DNA of 64,000 bases from Nocardiopsis listeri NBRC 13360 (GTDB lineage Bacteria; Actinomycetota; Actinomycetes; Streptosporangiales; Streptosporangiaceae): the NCBI RefSeq assembly GCF_001570765.1, contig NZ_BCSH01000019.1:1-64000 (forward strand). Reading direction: 5' to 3'. The position numbers and the translations under genes are program-made. The notes below the pieces were generated by a model. The model was not told the origin of the DNA and searched no databases. It worked only from the letters and a program-made list of their open reading frames with translations. Positions 8,268 to 16,584 of this stretch are shown piece by piece; within the stretch, counting starts at the first letter, position 1, and each line of letters opens with the position of its first letter.

Positions 8268-9179
8268 TCAGACCGTGCTGCGCAGCGACCACAGTTCGGG
8301 GAAGACGTCCTTCTCGACGTTGCGGGCCAGCCAGTTCAGTCCGTTGGACCCGCCGCTTCCGGGCTTACCCCCCATGGTGCGCTTCACCGCCATCAGGTGC
8401 AGGTGACGCCACCGGGTGACCCGCTCGGCGACGTCCAGCAGTCCCTCGGCCAGCAGGAACAGGTCGTTGCCGGGACGGTCGTCCTCGTAGACCCCGAGCC
8501 AGACGCGCTCGACCTCGGCACAGGGTTCGTACTCAGCGGTCCAGTCGCGCTCGGTGACCGTGGTGGGGACCGGCAGACCTCGTCGGCCCAGCAGACGCAG
8601 CGCGGCGTCGTACAGACCGGGGCGTTCCAGGACCTCCGCGAGTTCGGCGGCCACGCCGGTCATGCCCTTGTGCGGGCGGATCATGGCGGCGGACTTGTTG
8701 CCGAGGAGGAACTCCAGCTTTCGGTAGCCGTAGGACTGGAAGCCCGAGGCCTCGCCGAAGGCGTCCCGGAACCGGTTGAACTGGGTGGGGGTCATGTCGG
8801 AGAGCAGCCCCCAGGAGGAGTTGAGCACGTCCTGGACGTTGCACGCGCCGCGAAGCGCGACCAGGGCCGCGGGTACGTCGTCGGTCTCCAGGGCGTCACG
8901 TGCCGCCTCCCACCGCCGCTGCACCTGCGGAAAGAGCAGTTCCATCACCTGGGTGGTGACGATGAACGCGGACTCGGCGGGCTCGTCGGTGCGCGGTCGC
9001 TCCAGGTCGAGCAGGGTGTCGATGCCCACGTAGTCGACGTAGGGGGTGTTGTGGTCGAAGGCCAGGGTCGGCTCGCCCTTGTTGCTCTCGGCCTTGCGGG
9101 CCCGGGCCGTCGCGGCGTCCTCCGTGCCGCCCTCGGCGGGTGCGTAGGGGCACTGCTGGACGGACGTGTTGGAGAGCAT
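8268..9179 (-). CDS. kynA: Tryptophan 2,3-dioxygenase
   Basis: This haem enzyme opens the indole ring of L-tryptophan to give N-formylkynurenine. The protein shows TPYVDYVGIDTLLDLERPRT near the N-terminus, FRDAFGEASGFQSYGYRKLEF in the middle (the family FR..SG.QS..FR region), WRHLHLMAVKRTMGGKPGSGG with the predicted haem-ligand histidine region, and the LNWLARNVEKDVFPELW tail. The ATG at 9179 has GAGGGA about nine bases upstream; a longer in-frame extension reads into the divergent regulatory region and is rejected. It is the first gene of the kynA-kynU operon, divergent from an Lrp/AsnC gene. Confidence 0.94.
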   Translation of the reverse strand: MLSNTSVQQCPYAPAEGGTEDAATARARKAESNKGEPTLAFDHNTPYVDYVGIDTLLDLERPRTDEPAESAFIVTTQVMELLFPQVQRRWEAARDALETDDVPAALVALRGACNVQDVLNSSWGLLSDMTPTQFNRFRDAFGEASGFQSYGYRKLEFLLGNKSAAMIRPHKGMTGVAAELAEVLERPGLYDAALRLLGRRGLPVPTTVTERDWTAEYEPCAEVERVWLGVYEDDRPGNDLFLLAEGLLDVAERVTRWRHLHLMAVKRTMGGKPGSGGSNGLNWLARNVEKDVFPELWSLRSTV

Positions 9180-9265
9180 GGTCTCTATCCCTCGGGTACG
9201 GCGTGGCTTCGGTGTTCGCACGCCCTGCGGCGCCACCGGGTTCCGCCGTGCACGGCGCCGTGAAC

Positions 9266-9275
9266 GTGAGCTCAC
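9266..9275. promoter_or_regulatory. Perfect palindrome between kynA and its divergent Lrp gene
   Basis: GTGAGCTCAC is a 10-bp perfect palindrome midway in the 203-bp divergent region. It is a candidate operator for the Lrp/AsnC protein at 9383-9850, by position only. Confidence 0.3.
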
Positions 9276-9382
9276 ATGATCGGACATATCACCCAGGGAA
9301 GGAATGGCCGATGGCGACGCGGATCCCCCATCGGGTTTACATTCATTACCGGAAAACGATCTCGACCTTGGGAGCGAAAAGT

Positions 9383-9850
9383 ATGACCCCACACACTCCC
9401 CTCCCGTTGGACGGCGTTGACCAGCGGATCCTCCACGAGCTCCAACAGGACGGGCGCCTGTCGTTCAACGAGCTGTCCCGGCGCGTCAACCTCTCGGCGC
9501 CCGCCGTGGCCGACCGTGTCCGCAGACTCACCGACCGCGGGGTCATCACCGGCTACCACGCACACGTCGACCCGGCCGCCGCCGGACTGCCTGTGACGGC
9601 GTTGGTCCGGATGGAGTGCTTCGGCGCCCATTGTCTGCTGCGCGAACGGTCCTCGCTGGAGCTGCCCGAGATCCTCCAGGTCCATCGGGTCACCGGGGAC
9701 GCCTGCTGCTTCCTGCTCATCGCGGTGCGCTCCATGGAACACTTCGAGGAGGTCATCGACCAGCTCGCCGAGCACGGTCGACCTTCCAGCACCATGGTCA
9801 TGTCCAGCCCGGTGCCCTGGCGCGCGGTGACCGCACCGGAGGCGTCGTGA
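9383..9850 (+). CDS. Lrp/AsnC-family transcriptional regulator (kynR-like position)
   Basis: 155 residues with the standard layout: a winged helix-turn-helix (DQRILHELQQDGRLSFNELS, then SAPAVADRVRRL, about residues 11-60) and a C-terminal RAM domain (about 70-145). The ATG at 9383 has GGGAG about eight bases upstream; longer in-frame starts lack one. It is divergent from kynA-kynU, the same arrangement as KynR in some proteobacteria, so kynurenine- or tryptophan-responsive control is inferred. Its stop overlaps the next start (GTGA), so it is co-transcribed with the DUF4031 gene. Confidence 0.92.
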   Translation: MTPHTPLPLDGVDQRILHELQQDGRLSFNELSRRVNLSAPAVADRVRRLTDRGVITGYHAHVDPAAAGLPVTALVRMECFGAHCLLRERSSLELPEILQVHRVTGDACCFLLIAVRSMEHFEEVIDQLAEHGRPSSTMVMSSPVPWRAVTAPEAS

Positions 9851-10149
9851 GCATCCTGGTCGACAGCCCCGTCTGGCCCGGTCCGCGCGGCTGGTGCTTC
9901 GCACACCTGGTCAGCGACGTGTCCCTCGACGAACTGCACGCGTTCGCCCGCGAGCTCGGGGTTCCCGAGCGCGCCTTCGAACGGGACCACTACGACATCC
10001 CCGAGCACCTGCACGCCCGGGCGGTGGCGCTCGGCGCCGAACACGTCAGCGGGCGCGAGCTGGTCGCCCGCCTGCGCGCCTCGGGGTTGCGCAGGCCCAA
10101 GCACCGGCGAGTGCCCGACGAACGAGGCCGGCCCTCGTCGAAGGTCTGA
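9847..10149 (+). CDS. DUF4031 domain protein, 100 aa
   Basis: A small soluble protein of the DUF4031 type, recognised by SILVDSPVWPGPRGWCFAHLVSD at the N-terminus, LHAFARELGVPERAFERDHYD in the middle and a basic RRPKHRRVPDERGRP tail. Its biochemical role is unknown. The GTG start overlaps the regulator's stop codon. Coupling to an Lrp regulator of tryptophan catabolism is unusual enough to note but may be incidental. Confidence 0.82.
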   Translation: MSILVDSPVWPGPRGWCFAHLVSDVSLDELHAFARELGVPERAFERDHYDIPEHLHARAVALGAEHVSGRELVARLRASGLRRPKHRRVPDERGRPSSKV

Positions 10150-10203
10150 CGCGGCCCTGGTCCGCCCGAGCCTTGGGGCCCTCCCCGGCGGGAGCGGCGC
10201 CCG

Positions 10204-10869
10204 TCACCGGTCGGCGTCACGTTCCACCAGGCCCGCCTCGTAGGCCAAGATGGCGGCCTGGACCCGGTTCTTCATCCCCAACCGGCCGAGGATGGCACTG
10301 ACGTAGCTCTTGACGGTGCCCTCCACCACGAAGAGCCGTCCGGCGATGTCGGCGTTGGACAATCCCGTGCCGAGCAGAGCGAGCACCTCGCGTTCACGAT
10401 CGGTGAGTTCGGCCAGACGTTCGGCGGCGGCGGCCTCCCTGGCCGCCCTCCCGGAGCCGATTCGGCTGATCACCTGCCGCGCCACCTGTGGGGACAGGTA
10501 GGCGCCACCGTCCGCGACGGCGTGCACCCCGGAGATGAGTTCGCGCGGGTCACCGGCCTTGAGCAGGAACCCGGCGGCCCCGTCACCGAGCGCCTGGGAG
10601 ATGTACTCGTCCTCGCCGAAGGTGGTCAGGATGACGACCCGAACGTCCGGCGCGATCTTGCGGAGTTCGGCCGTGGCGGCAAGGCCGTCCATCCGGGGCA
10701 TGCGGATGTCGAGCAGGGCGACGTCCGGGCGGTGGGCGAGGACGAGTTCCACGGCCTCGCGTCCGTCCGCCGCCTCGGCCACCACCTCGATGTCCGGATC
10801 GCTCTCCACGATGGCACGCACACCCGCCCGGATCATCGCCTCGTCGTCGGCGAGCAGCACCCTGATCAC
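10204..10869 (-). CDS. NarL/FixJ-type response regulator
   Basis: Two-component response regulator with an N-terminal receiver (IRVLLADDEAMIRAG, phospho-acceptor aspartate in VALLDIRMPRMDG, lysine in FLLKAGDPRELI) and a C-terminal LuxR-type helix-turn-helix (LTDREREVLALLGTGLSNAD, about residues 150-210). The GTG at 10869 is chosen because AGGAGGA lies six bases upstream. It follows the histidine kinase by 54 bases and should be its cognate partner. The DNA target is unknown; the divergent MFS gene is one candidate. Confidence 0.94.
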   Translation of the reverse strand: MIRVLLADDEAMIRAGVRAIVESDPDIEVVAEAADGREAVELVLAHRPDVALLDIRMPRMDGLAATAELRKIAPDVRVVILTTFGEDEYISQALGDGAAGFLLKAGDPRELISGVHAVADGGAYLSPQVARQVISRIGSGRAAREAAAAERLAELTDREREVLALLGTGLSNADIAGRLFVVEGTVKSYVSAILGRLGMKNRVQAAILAYEAGLVERDADR

Positions 10870-10923
10870 GAACGTTCCTCCTGGGGGTCGATGGTCCGCG
10901 GAAAGCATCCCACAATGGCCCGA

Positions 10924-12531
10924 TCACGGTCCCCGCAACTCCTCCTTGGTGACCAGTACCCCGTCCTCGTAGCAGAGTTGGTAGAGGTCGGCGTCGGCGT
11001 CGGACGCTCCCTGATCGACCCGGTACTGGTCACAGTCGGGGTCGGGGGCGGGATCGGTGACCTCTTCGATCCGTGCCGTTTCCAGGTCGATCGGGTAGCC
11101 GGGCAGCAGGGGGGCGAGTTCGTCCCGGTCGCGTCCCACCTCGACCTCGGCGTAGTCCTCCGGGGAGAGCGTGGAGTCCGTGAGGACATCGAGGAAGAGC
11201 AGGTACCCCAAGACGACCATGGCCATGAGCAACATGATGGGAACGGCGAACAGCGCCACGGACCAGTTCCGGACCCCGCGACGGGCGTTGTCCTGGAGCC
11301 GGTCGATCTCCGCGGCGCCGTCGGTGCGGATCTCCTCGTCCGGCACCGCCTCGCCGTCCAGGGGCAGGATCGCGCACACCTCCCAGCCGTTCTCGGTGGG
11401 ACCGGCCGCGAAGGTGCCGCCGGTCAGTCGGACCCGTTCCCGCAGGCCGGCGAGTCCACGGTGGCCGCTCACCGCTCCCTCGCCGGGAGCGCCCTCGGTG
11501 GCGGTGTTGGTGACGCGGACCTCCAACCTTCGGCTGTCGGTGGTGAGCCACACCGTGACCCGCGATTCCGGGGCGTACTTGGCGACGTTGGTGAGGGACT
11601 CCTGCACCACCCGGTGGGCGGCACGGTCCACCATCGGGGGTAGATCCTTCATCGGCCCCTCCTGGACGAGCATCACCCGGAGCCCCGAGCCACGGACCCG
11701 TTCGACCAACGCGACGACGCTCTCGCCGGTGGGACTGGTGGGCGCCGACCGCTCGCCTTCGTCGTCGTTGAGAACCCCGATGATCTCGCGCAGGTTCCGG
11801 GTGGCCGAGACCGCGGTCTCCCGGAGCTCGACCACCTTCTCCCGGTGCCGTTCGTCCAGGTCGCGGGCGACCTCCAAGGCGCCCGCCCGGAGCGCGATGA
11901 GGGTGAGTTCGTGGCCCAGGGAGTCGTGCATGTCGCGGGCGATGCGGGAACGTTCGCGCATCCTGGCCTGGTCGGCGGTCAGCCGTTGCTCCCGGCGTGA
12001 CCGGCGGGCCTGCTCCCACCCGCCCTCGATCAATTCCACCTGTTGGCGGCGGTAGACACCGACCAGCCACGGCACGGCCACGGACAACACGGTCACCAGG
12101 AGCGAGAGGATCCAGATCACCGCTTCCTCGCCCATCCCGCTGCGCCACACGTCGGTGAACACCATGACCGCGAACACGATGAGGATCGCCACCGGTCTCG
12201 TCTTCGGGGAACGCCGTCCGGCCAGGTAGGACGCGCACGTCAGCACGACCATGTAGGCCGCGAGCAAGTTGCCGAGGATGACGGCCGCGCAGGGTGCGAG
12301 CAGCGGATGGAGTCGGCTGAGCAGTACCACCACCACCGGCCCGATGAGCGCGCCCAGGACCTGCCAAGGGCCGACGAGGCCCATCACCGACAACGCGTGC
12401 AGTTCGGCGGCCATGAGCAGGTGGAAACCCAGTGTCAGGAAGACGTCGCGTACGACCGCGCTCCGGTCGGGCCAGCCGGGTCCGGGGGTGAGGAACGGGC
12501 GTAGCCTGCCGAGGGGATGGGGGTGGTTCAT
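10924..12531 (-). CDS. NarL-type sensor histidine kinase with an unusual C-terminal membrane-spanning extension
   Basis: The N-terminal part has about five to six hydrophobic helices (residues about 25-170). The dimerisation/phosphoacceptor segment is RSRIARDMHDSLGHELTLIA (HisKA_3), followed by an HATPase with VVQESLTNVAKYAPES (N box) and GHRGLAGLRERVRLTGG. After the kinase core comes a further membrane helix (ALFAVPIMLLMAMVVLGYLL, about 425-445) and an acidic tail of about 90 residues with two cysteines (PDCDQYRV and YQLCYEDG), predicted outside the cell. Kinases of this class usually end after the HATPase. The ATG at 12531 has no clear Shine-Dalgarno; TAGGTT seven bases upstream suggests a leaderless start. 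Confidence 0.9.
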   Translation of the reverse strand: MNHPHPLGRLRPFLTPGPGWPDRSAVVRDVFLTLGFHLLMAAELHALSVMGLVGPWQVLGALIGPVVVVLLSRLHPLLAPCAAVILGNLLAAYMVVLTCASYLAGRRSPKTRPVAILIVFAVMVFTDVWRSGMGEEAVIWILSLLVTVLSVAVPWLVGVYRRQQVELIEGGWEQARRSRREQRLTADQARMRERSRIARDMHDSLGHELTLIALRAGALEVARDLDERHREKVVELRETAVSATRNLREIIGVLNDDEGERSAPTSPTGESVVALVERVRGSGLRVMLVQEGPMKDLPPMVDRAAHRVVQESLTNVAKYAPESRVTVWLTTDSRRLEVRVTNTATEGAPGEGAVSGHRGLAGLRERVRLTGGTFAAGPTENGWEVCAILPLDGEAVPDEEIRTDGAAEIDRLQDNARRGVRNWSVALFAVPIMLLMAMVVLGYLLFLDVLTDSTLSPEDYAEVEVGRDRDELAPLLPGYPIDLETARIEEVTDPAPDPDCDQYRVDQGASDADADLYQLCYEDGVLVTKEELRGP

Positions 12532-12627
12532 GGGAGGGAACCTACACATCCGCGCGCCCGAATCGGGACTTCGGTGGACCTATCATGGGATGGTTCGCGG
12601 CCGAGGGCGAGTACAGAACGAGGGCGG

Positions 12628-13881
12628 ATGTCACCATTTGAAACCCTGCGGCGCATGCACCGGATCGCCGGTTGGCCGTTGCTCCTCGCCACCTTCCTGG
12701 CCCGTCTCCCCATCTCGATGACCTTGATCGGGCTCCTCACGCTCGTCACCGTCACCACCGGCAGCGTCGCCGCGGCGGGTCTGATCTCGGGCGCGTTCGC
12801 CCTCGGAGAGGCTCTGGGCGGCCCCGTCATCGCCCGTTTCGCCGACCGCCACGGGCAACGCCTCCCTGTCCTGATCACGGCTTTGGTGGACACCGCCCTG
12901 ATCGCCGCGCTCGTCATCGCGGTGATCGCCGACGCCCCCTTGGCGGTGCTGATCGCACTCGCCGCACTCGGTGGCCTGTGCCTGCCCCAGGTCGGCCCCA
13001 TGGCACGCACCCGTTGGGTGGTACTGATCCGCAAGGGGCCCGAGCACGGCCTGGAGCGCGAACGCTCGGTGTCGGCCGCCATGTCCGTGGAGGGCGTGCT
13101 GGACGAGGCGTCCTTCGTCCTGGGCCCGGCGCTCGTGGGCATCCTCACCGTGACCATGTCCCCCACAGCGAGCGTCATCGGCGCCGCCGTGCTCTTGGGC
13201 GTGTTCGGCACCGTTTTCGCCCTGCACCCCACCGCCCCGGCCGGCAGCGCGCCGGTGCCGGGCGGCGGCGGGCGCATCCTTCGCCCGGCCCTGCTGGTGT
13301 TGACCGTCCCCATGTTCTGCCAGGGTCTGTTCTTCGGCGGGATGTCCACGGGTGTGACCGCCTTCGCGGACAACGCGGGACACGGCGACCTATCGGGGCT
13401 CATGTACGCGGTCATGGGGACCAGCAGCGCCGTGGCGGGCCTGCTGATGGCCTCGTTGCCGGTCGGGTTCACCCTGACCGCCCGCACGCGCGTGGCCGCC
13501 GCGGGGTTGGCCCTGCTCACCCTGCCGCTGTACCTGGAACACGGTCCCGCGACACTCGCCGTGACGCTCTTCGCTCTCGGTTTCGCGATCGGCCCGCACA
13601 TCGTGAGCCTGTTCGGTCTGATCGAGCGGGCTGCTCCGCCCGAACGGCTCTCCCAGTCCATGGCCATCGTGCTGAGCTGCCTGATCCTCGGGCAGGCCCT
13701 GGGTTCCATGGTCGCCGGGGCCCTCGCCGACACCCACGGTCACCACGGCGCGTTCGCGCTGGGAACGGCGGGTGGTCTCGTCTCGCTGGCGGTGACCACC
13801 CTGGCGATGCGAGGGCACTGGTACAGGCGCCGGAACGAGTCGGCCCCGGAGGCGCCCGCCGCCCCCTCGTTGAGGACGTAG
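12628..13881 (+). CDS. Major facilitator superfamily transporter
   Basis: A 417-residue integral membrane protein with about twelve hydrophobic helices. It has MFS-like loop features such as GEALGGPVIARFADRHGQR between helices 2 and 3 and LSQSMAIVLSCLILGQALGS in the C-terminal half, consistent with a proton-driven exporter. The substrate is unknown. The ATG at 12628 has GAGGG just upstream. It is divergent from the two-component kinase gene, 96 bp away, so the kinase/regulator pair could control it (position only). Confidence 0.88.
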   Translation: MSPFETLRRMHRIAGWPLLLATFLARLPISMTLIGLLTLVTVTTGSVAAAGLISGAFALGEALGGPVIARFADRHGQRLPVLITALVDTALIAALVIAVIADAPLAVLIALAALGGLCLPQVGPMARTRWVVLIRKGPEHGLERERSVSAAMSVEGVLDEASFVLGPALVGILTVTMSPTASVIGAAVLLGVFGTVFALHPTAPAGSAPVPGGGGRILRPALLVLTVPMFCQGLFFGGMSTGVTAFADNAGHGDLSGLMYAVMGTSSAVAGLLMASLPVGFTLTARTRVAAAGLALLTLPLYLEHGPATLAVTLFALGFAIGPHIVSLFGLIERAAPPERLSQSMAIVLSCLILGQALGSMVAGALADTHGHHGAFALGTAGGLVSLAVTTLAMRGHWYRRRNESAPEAPAAPSLRT

Positions 13882-13915
13882 TCGGTGCGCCACCGGGGCC
13901 GTCGGGACCGGGAGG

Positions 13916-14686
13916 TTACTCGCTGGGGACGATCTGGAGACGGATCTCGCTCTCGGTGAGCTCGTCCACCGCCGAACGGGGCAGCCGGTCGTCGGTGACG
14001 ATCAGGTCGAACTCCTCCAGACGGGCCACTCGGAAGGTGCCGAACTTGCCGTACTTGGTGCTGTCCACCACCAGGACGCTCTTGGAGGCGATGCGCAACA
14101 GCTCCTGCTTGGCGATCACCTTGGCCTCGGACGGGGTGGTGGAGCCGCGGTCGACGTCCCAGGAACTGCTCGCGATGAACGCGAGGTCCACGTTGACCTT
14201 GCGCAGGAAGTCCGCGGTGAACTGGCCGACCGAGGAGTGGTCCGAGTGCGAGACCACGCCACCGGTGTGGATCAGCTCGATGCCCGGGTACTCCATGAGG
14301 TGGCCGACGACGTTGAAGTCGCTGGTGATGACGGTCAACCCCACCTTGTCGGTGAGTAGCGGCACCATCTGCAACGTGGTCGTGCCCGCGTCCAGGTAGA
14401 TGGTGAAGTTCTCGCGCACCAGGTCGGCGGCGGCGCGCGCTATGGCGCGCTTGGCGGGAACCTCCAGCTGGGCCTTGGCCAGGTAGGAAGGTTCGCTCTT
14501 GAGACGGGCGGCCAGGCGCACCCCGCCGGTGACCGACAGGACCTTGCCGTCGTTCTCCAGGGCCTGGATGTCCCGGCGCACCGTCATGTGGGACACGGAC
14601 AGCATCGACGTGAGCTCGTTGATACTCAGCACATGGCGCTCCTGGAGGAGTTTGAGGATGTGCTCTCGCCGTTGGTCCGGAATCAT
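13916..14686 (-). CDS. DeoR-family transcriptional regulator
   Basis: Sugar-metabolism-type repressor with the DeoR helix-turn-helix (RREHILKLLQERHVLSINEL, then VSHMTVRRDIQALENDGK, about residues 5-55) and a DeoRC sugar-phosphate sensor domain with IYLDAGTTTLQMVPLL, NVDLAFIASSSWDVDRGSTT and VLVVDSTKYGKFG. The ATG at 14686 follows GTGAGG with good spacing; a GTG at 14698 is possible. It diverges from the phosphodiesterase-like gene, which is the likely target along with itself. GTTTGCGC (14873-14880) and GTTTTTGCG (14895-14903) in that region are candidate operator repeats. Confidence 0.92.
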   Translation of the reverse strand: MIPDQRREHILKLLQERHVLSINELTSMLSVSHMTVRRDIQALENDGKVLSVTGGVRLAARLKSEPSYLAKAQLEVPAKRAIARAAADLVRENFTIYLDAGTTTLQMVPLLTDKVGLTVITSDFNVVGHLMEYPGIELIHTGGVVSHSDHSSVGQFTADFLRKVNVDLAFIASSSWDVDRGSTTPSEAKVIAKQELLRIASKSVLVVDSTKYGKFGTFRVARLEEFDLIVTDDRLPRSAVDELTESEIRLQIVPSE

Positions 14687-14915
14687 CGTTCGCCTCACAC
14701 TCGGGGCCTGCCTGAGGGTGCCGTGCCATCACGACACCCGATAACAAAGTTTCCCAGTTCCTCGCGGTCGGAACGGACCGACGCGACGTGACAACGCTCG
14801 CACTGGGCCCGTATGGGACCCGTCCATGCGTCCACAAGCCCGACGGGGACGGTCTTGGTAGGCGTTTTTCCTGTTTGCGCCACGTGCGGCGCCGGTTTTT
14901 GCGACCCTTGGACAC

Positions 14916-15692
14916 ATGACGTTGTCCATCGCACTACGCGGAGACACCGCACGCTACCCGGGTAACACGCTGCCGGCCCTACGTTCAGCCTTGCGCGGCG
15001 GGGTCGACCTGGTCAAGATCGACGTCCACCTGACCGCGGACGGGTATCCCGTCCTGGTGGACGAACGTGTCGTGACCGTCCCGGGTTCCCAGGCTCGCCA
15101 GGTGGGTGAACTGACCCTGGCCGAGCTCGCCGCCGCTCGCGAGGACGTGGAGCGGCGTGTCCCGACACTGATGGAGGTCCTGGCCGAGTTCTGCGGCCGG
15201 GAGGCTTCCCCGCTGATGATCGACGCGCTCACACCCGAGGCGGCCCTGGCCGCCGACAAGGTGTTGCGCGAACACGGTTTCGTCGACCAGGCCCTGTTCA
15301 CCGGACCGGTGGAGGTGCTCCGGGCGCTGCGCGAGCACGGCCCGAGCACGCGGCTGATGTTGGCCTGGGATCTGCCGGGGACCCCACCGCAGGACCTGCT
15401 GCGTTCACTGCGTCCCACTTTCCTGGGCACCCACCACACCCTGTTGGACCGGGAAACGATCGGTGAGATACACCGTTCCGGTCACCGGGTGGTCGCCTGG
15501 ACCGTGAACGAATTCCCGGAGATGGCACGGCTCATCGGAATGGGAGTGGACGCTCTGGCCACCGAACGCGTCGATGACCTGGTGTCGTTGACCACCGGCC
15601 GGGCGCAGGCGCCTCCGATACCCGTAGAAGCCGATTCCGGTGCCCTTCCCCCCGTTGCCCCCGGGGCGGCCGGCCAGAATCGGGTTCCCTGA
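14916..15692 (+). CDS. GDPD-fold protein lacking catalytic residues (probable pseudoenzyme)
   Basis: The fold matches glycerophosphodiester phosphodiesterases: a TIM barrel with the order HRG - PENT - E.D - HD at the N-terminus and AWTVN near the end (VAWTVNEFPEMARLIGMGVD). The residues are altered. HRG is LRG (ALRGDTARYPGNT), PENT is PGNT, the metal-binding E.D pair is VKID, and the following HD is VDE. Both acid/base histidines and a metal-ligand glutamate are therefore missing, so normal phosphodiester hydrolysis is unlikely. Sequence outside these positions is intact and codon use is normal, arguing against decay. A ligand-binding or regulatory role next to the divergent DeoR gene is an inference. 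Confidence 0.85.
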   Translation: MTLSIALRGDTARYPGNTLPALRSALRGGVDLVKIDVHLTADGYPVLVDERVVTVPGSQARQVGELTLAELAAAREDVERRVPTLMEVLAEFCGREASPLMIDALTPEAALAADKVLREHGFVDQALFTGPVEVLRALREHGPSTRLMLAWDLPGTPPQDLLRSLRPTFLGTHHTLLDRETIGEIHRSGHRVVAWTVNEFPEMARLIGMGVDALATERVDDLVSLTTGRAQAPPIPVEADSGALPPVAPGAAGQNRVP

Positions 15693-15704
15693 GGATCCGC
15701 AGGT

Positions 15705-15740
15705 GTCAGGGGTGGAGGGAGGGGTCCGTCCACCCCTGAC
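15705..15740 (+). terminator. Terminator after the GDPD-like gene
   Basis: A perfect 12-bp inverted repeat (GTCAGGGGTGGA, 15705-15716, with 15729-15740) and a 12-base loop, starting 12 bases after the stop codon. No U-tract follows. Confidence 0.75.
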
Positions 15741-15873
15741 AAAAACACCGAAAGGAACATAGACCACTTCGACCGAAACATCGTCAACATACGTATCGTC
15801 AACTCGACATTTCTCATCGAGTTTCGCCGTTCCACCCAATCCGCCACCCCTTCGGCGATATCCTTGGCACCCT

Positions 15874-15893
15874 TCCCTTAAAGTCCCTTAAAG
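15874..15893 (+). repeat. Tandem 10-bp direct repeat upstream of the TetR gene
   Basis: TCCCTTAAAG occurs twice with no gap, 33 bases before the ATG at 15926. It could be a binding site for the TetR protein or another regulator. Position and exact repetition are the only evidence. Confidence 0.5.
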
Positions 15894-15925
15894 GCGTACG
15901 ACGACCGACTGAGATAACCAGAGCA

Positions 15926-16546
15926 ATGACGGCCGACCTCTCCCCTCACGCCCTGCGCACCACGGCCCCCGTCCTGGAACGCGCCGCCCGCCTGTTCGAC
16001 GAACACGGCTCTCGCGGCATGCCCATGTCCGTCCTGACCCAACGGCTCGCCGTCGAGACCGACATCGACGCCGCCGACCTACGACGTGCCTTCCCCACAC
16101 GTTTGGACCTGATCCACGCGGTCGTCCTGCACGCCACCCACGAGCACGTCCAGGACCGGCTGGCCGCCGACGATCCGCGTGCGAGCGCCACCGAACGCAT
16201 GGCCGGCCTCGTCCGCGGCCACATCACCGGTGGTTGGAAGCACCGCACCGCCCTCGCGCTCAGCCGCGAACTCATGCCCACTCTGCGCGCCATCGACCCC
16301 GCGCGCTACCGGGAACTCGCCGGTCTGTACCGCGCCCTACGCGAACGCGTGCGGGAGATCGTCCTCGCCGGGGTCACCGAAGGCCGCTTCATGGTGACCG
16401 ACACGGGCGGGGCCGCCGACAAGGTCCTGGAGACATTCGACTCACTCGTGCACTGGTACGAACCCGAGGCCGGGCTGAGCCTGCGGGACCTGAGCGAGGT
16501 CTACGTCGACCTGGTCATCCACCACCAACTGGGCTGCCCTCGGTGA
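15926..16546 (+). CDS. TetR-family transcriptional regulator
   Basis: 206 residues; all-helical, with an N-terminal three-helix DNA-binding segment (VLERAARLFDEHGSRGMPMS, then DLRRAFPTRLDLIHAVVLHA, about residues 13-62) and a helical ligand/dimer domain. The recognition-helix region departs somewhat from the TetR consensus, so the family call is good but not certain. The effector is unknown. It converges on the large SGNH hydrolase gene, with only 38 bp between the stops. Confidence 0.82.
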   Translation: MTADLSPHALRTTAPVLERAARLFDEHGSRGMPMSVLTQRLAVETDIDAADLRRAFPTRLDLIHAVVLHATHEHVQDRLAADDPRASATERMAGLVRGHITGGWKHRTALALSRELMPTLRAIDPARYRELAGLYRALRERVREIVLAGVTEGRFMVTDTGGAADKVLETFDSLVHWYEPEAGLSLRDLSEVYVDLVIHHQLGCPR

Positions 16547-16584
16547 ACCGTGCGGCCTCCGCCCCGGGCCGCCCCACCTCCGGG

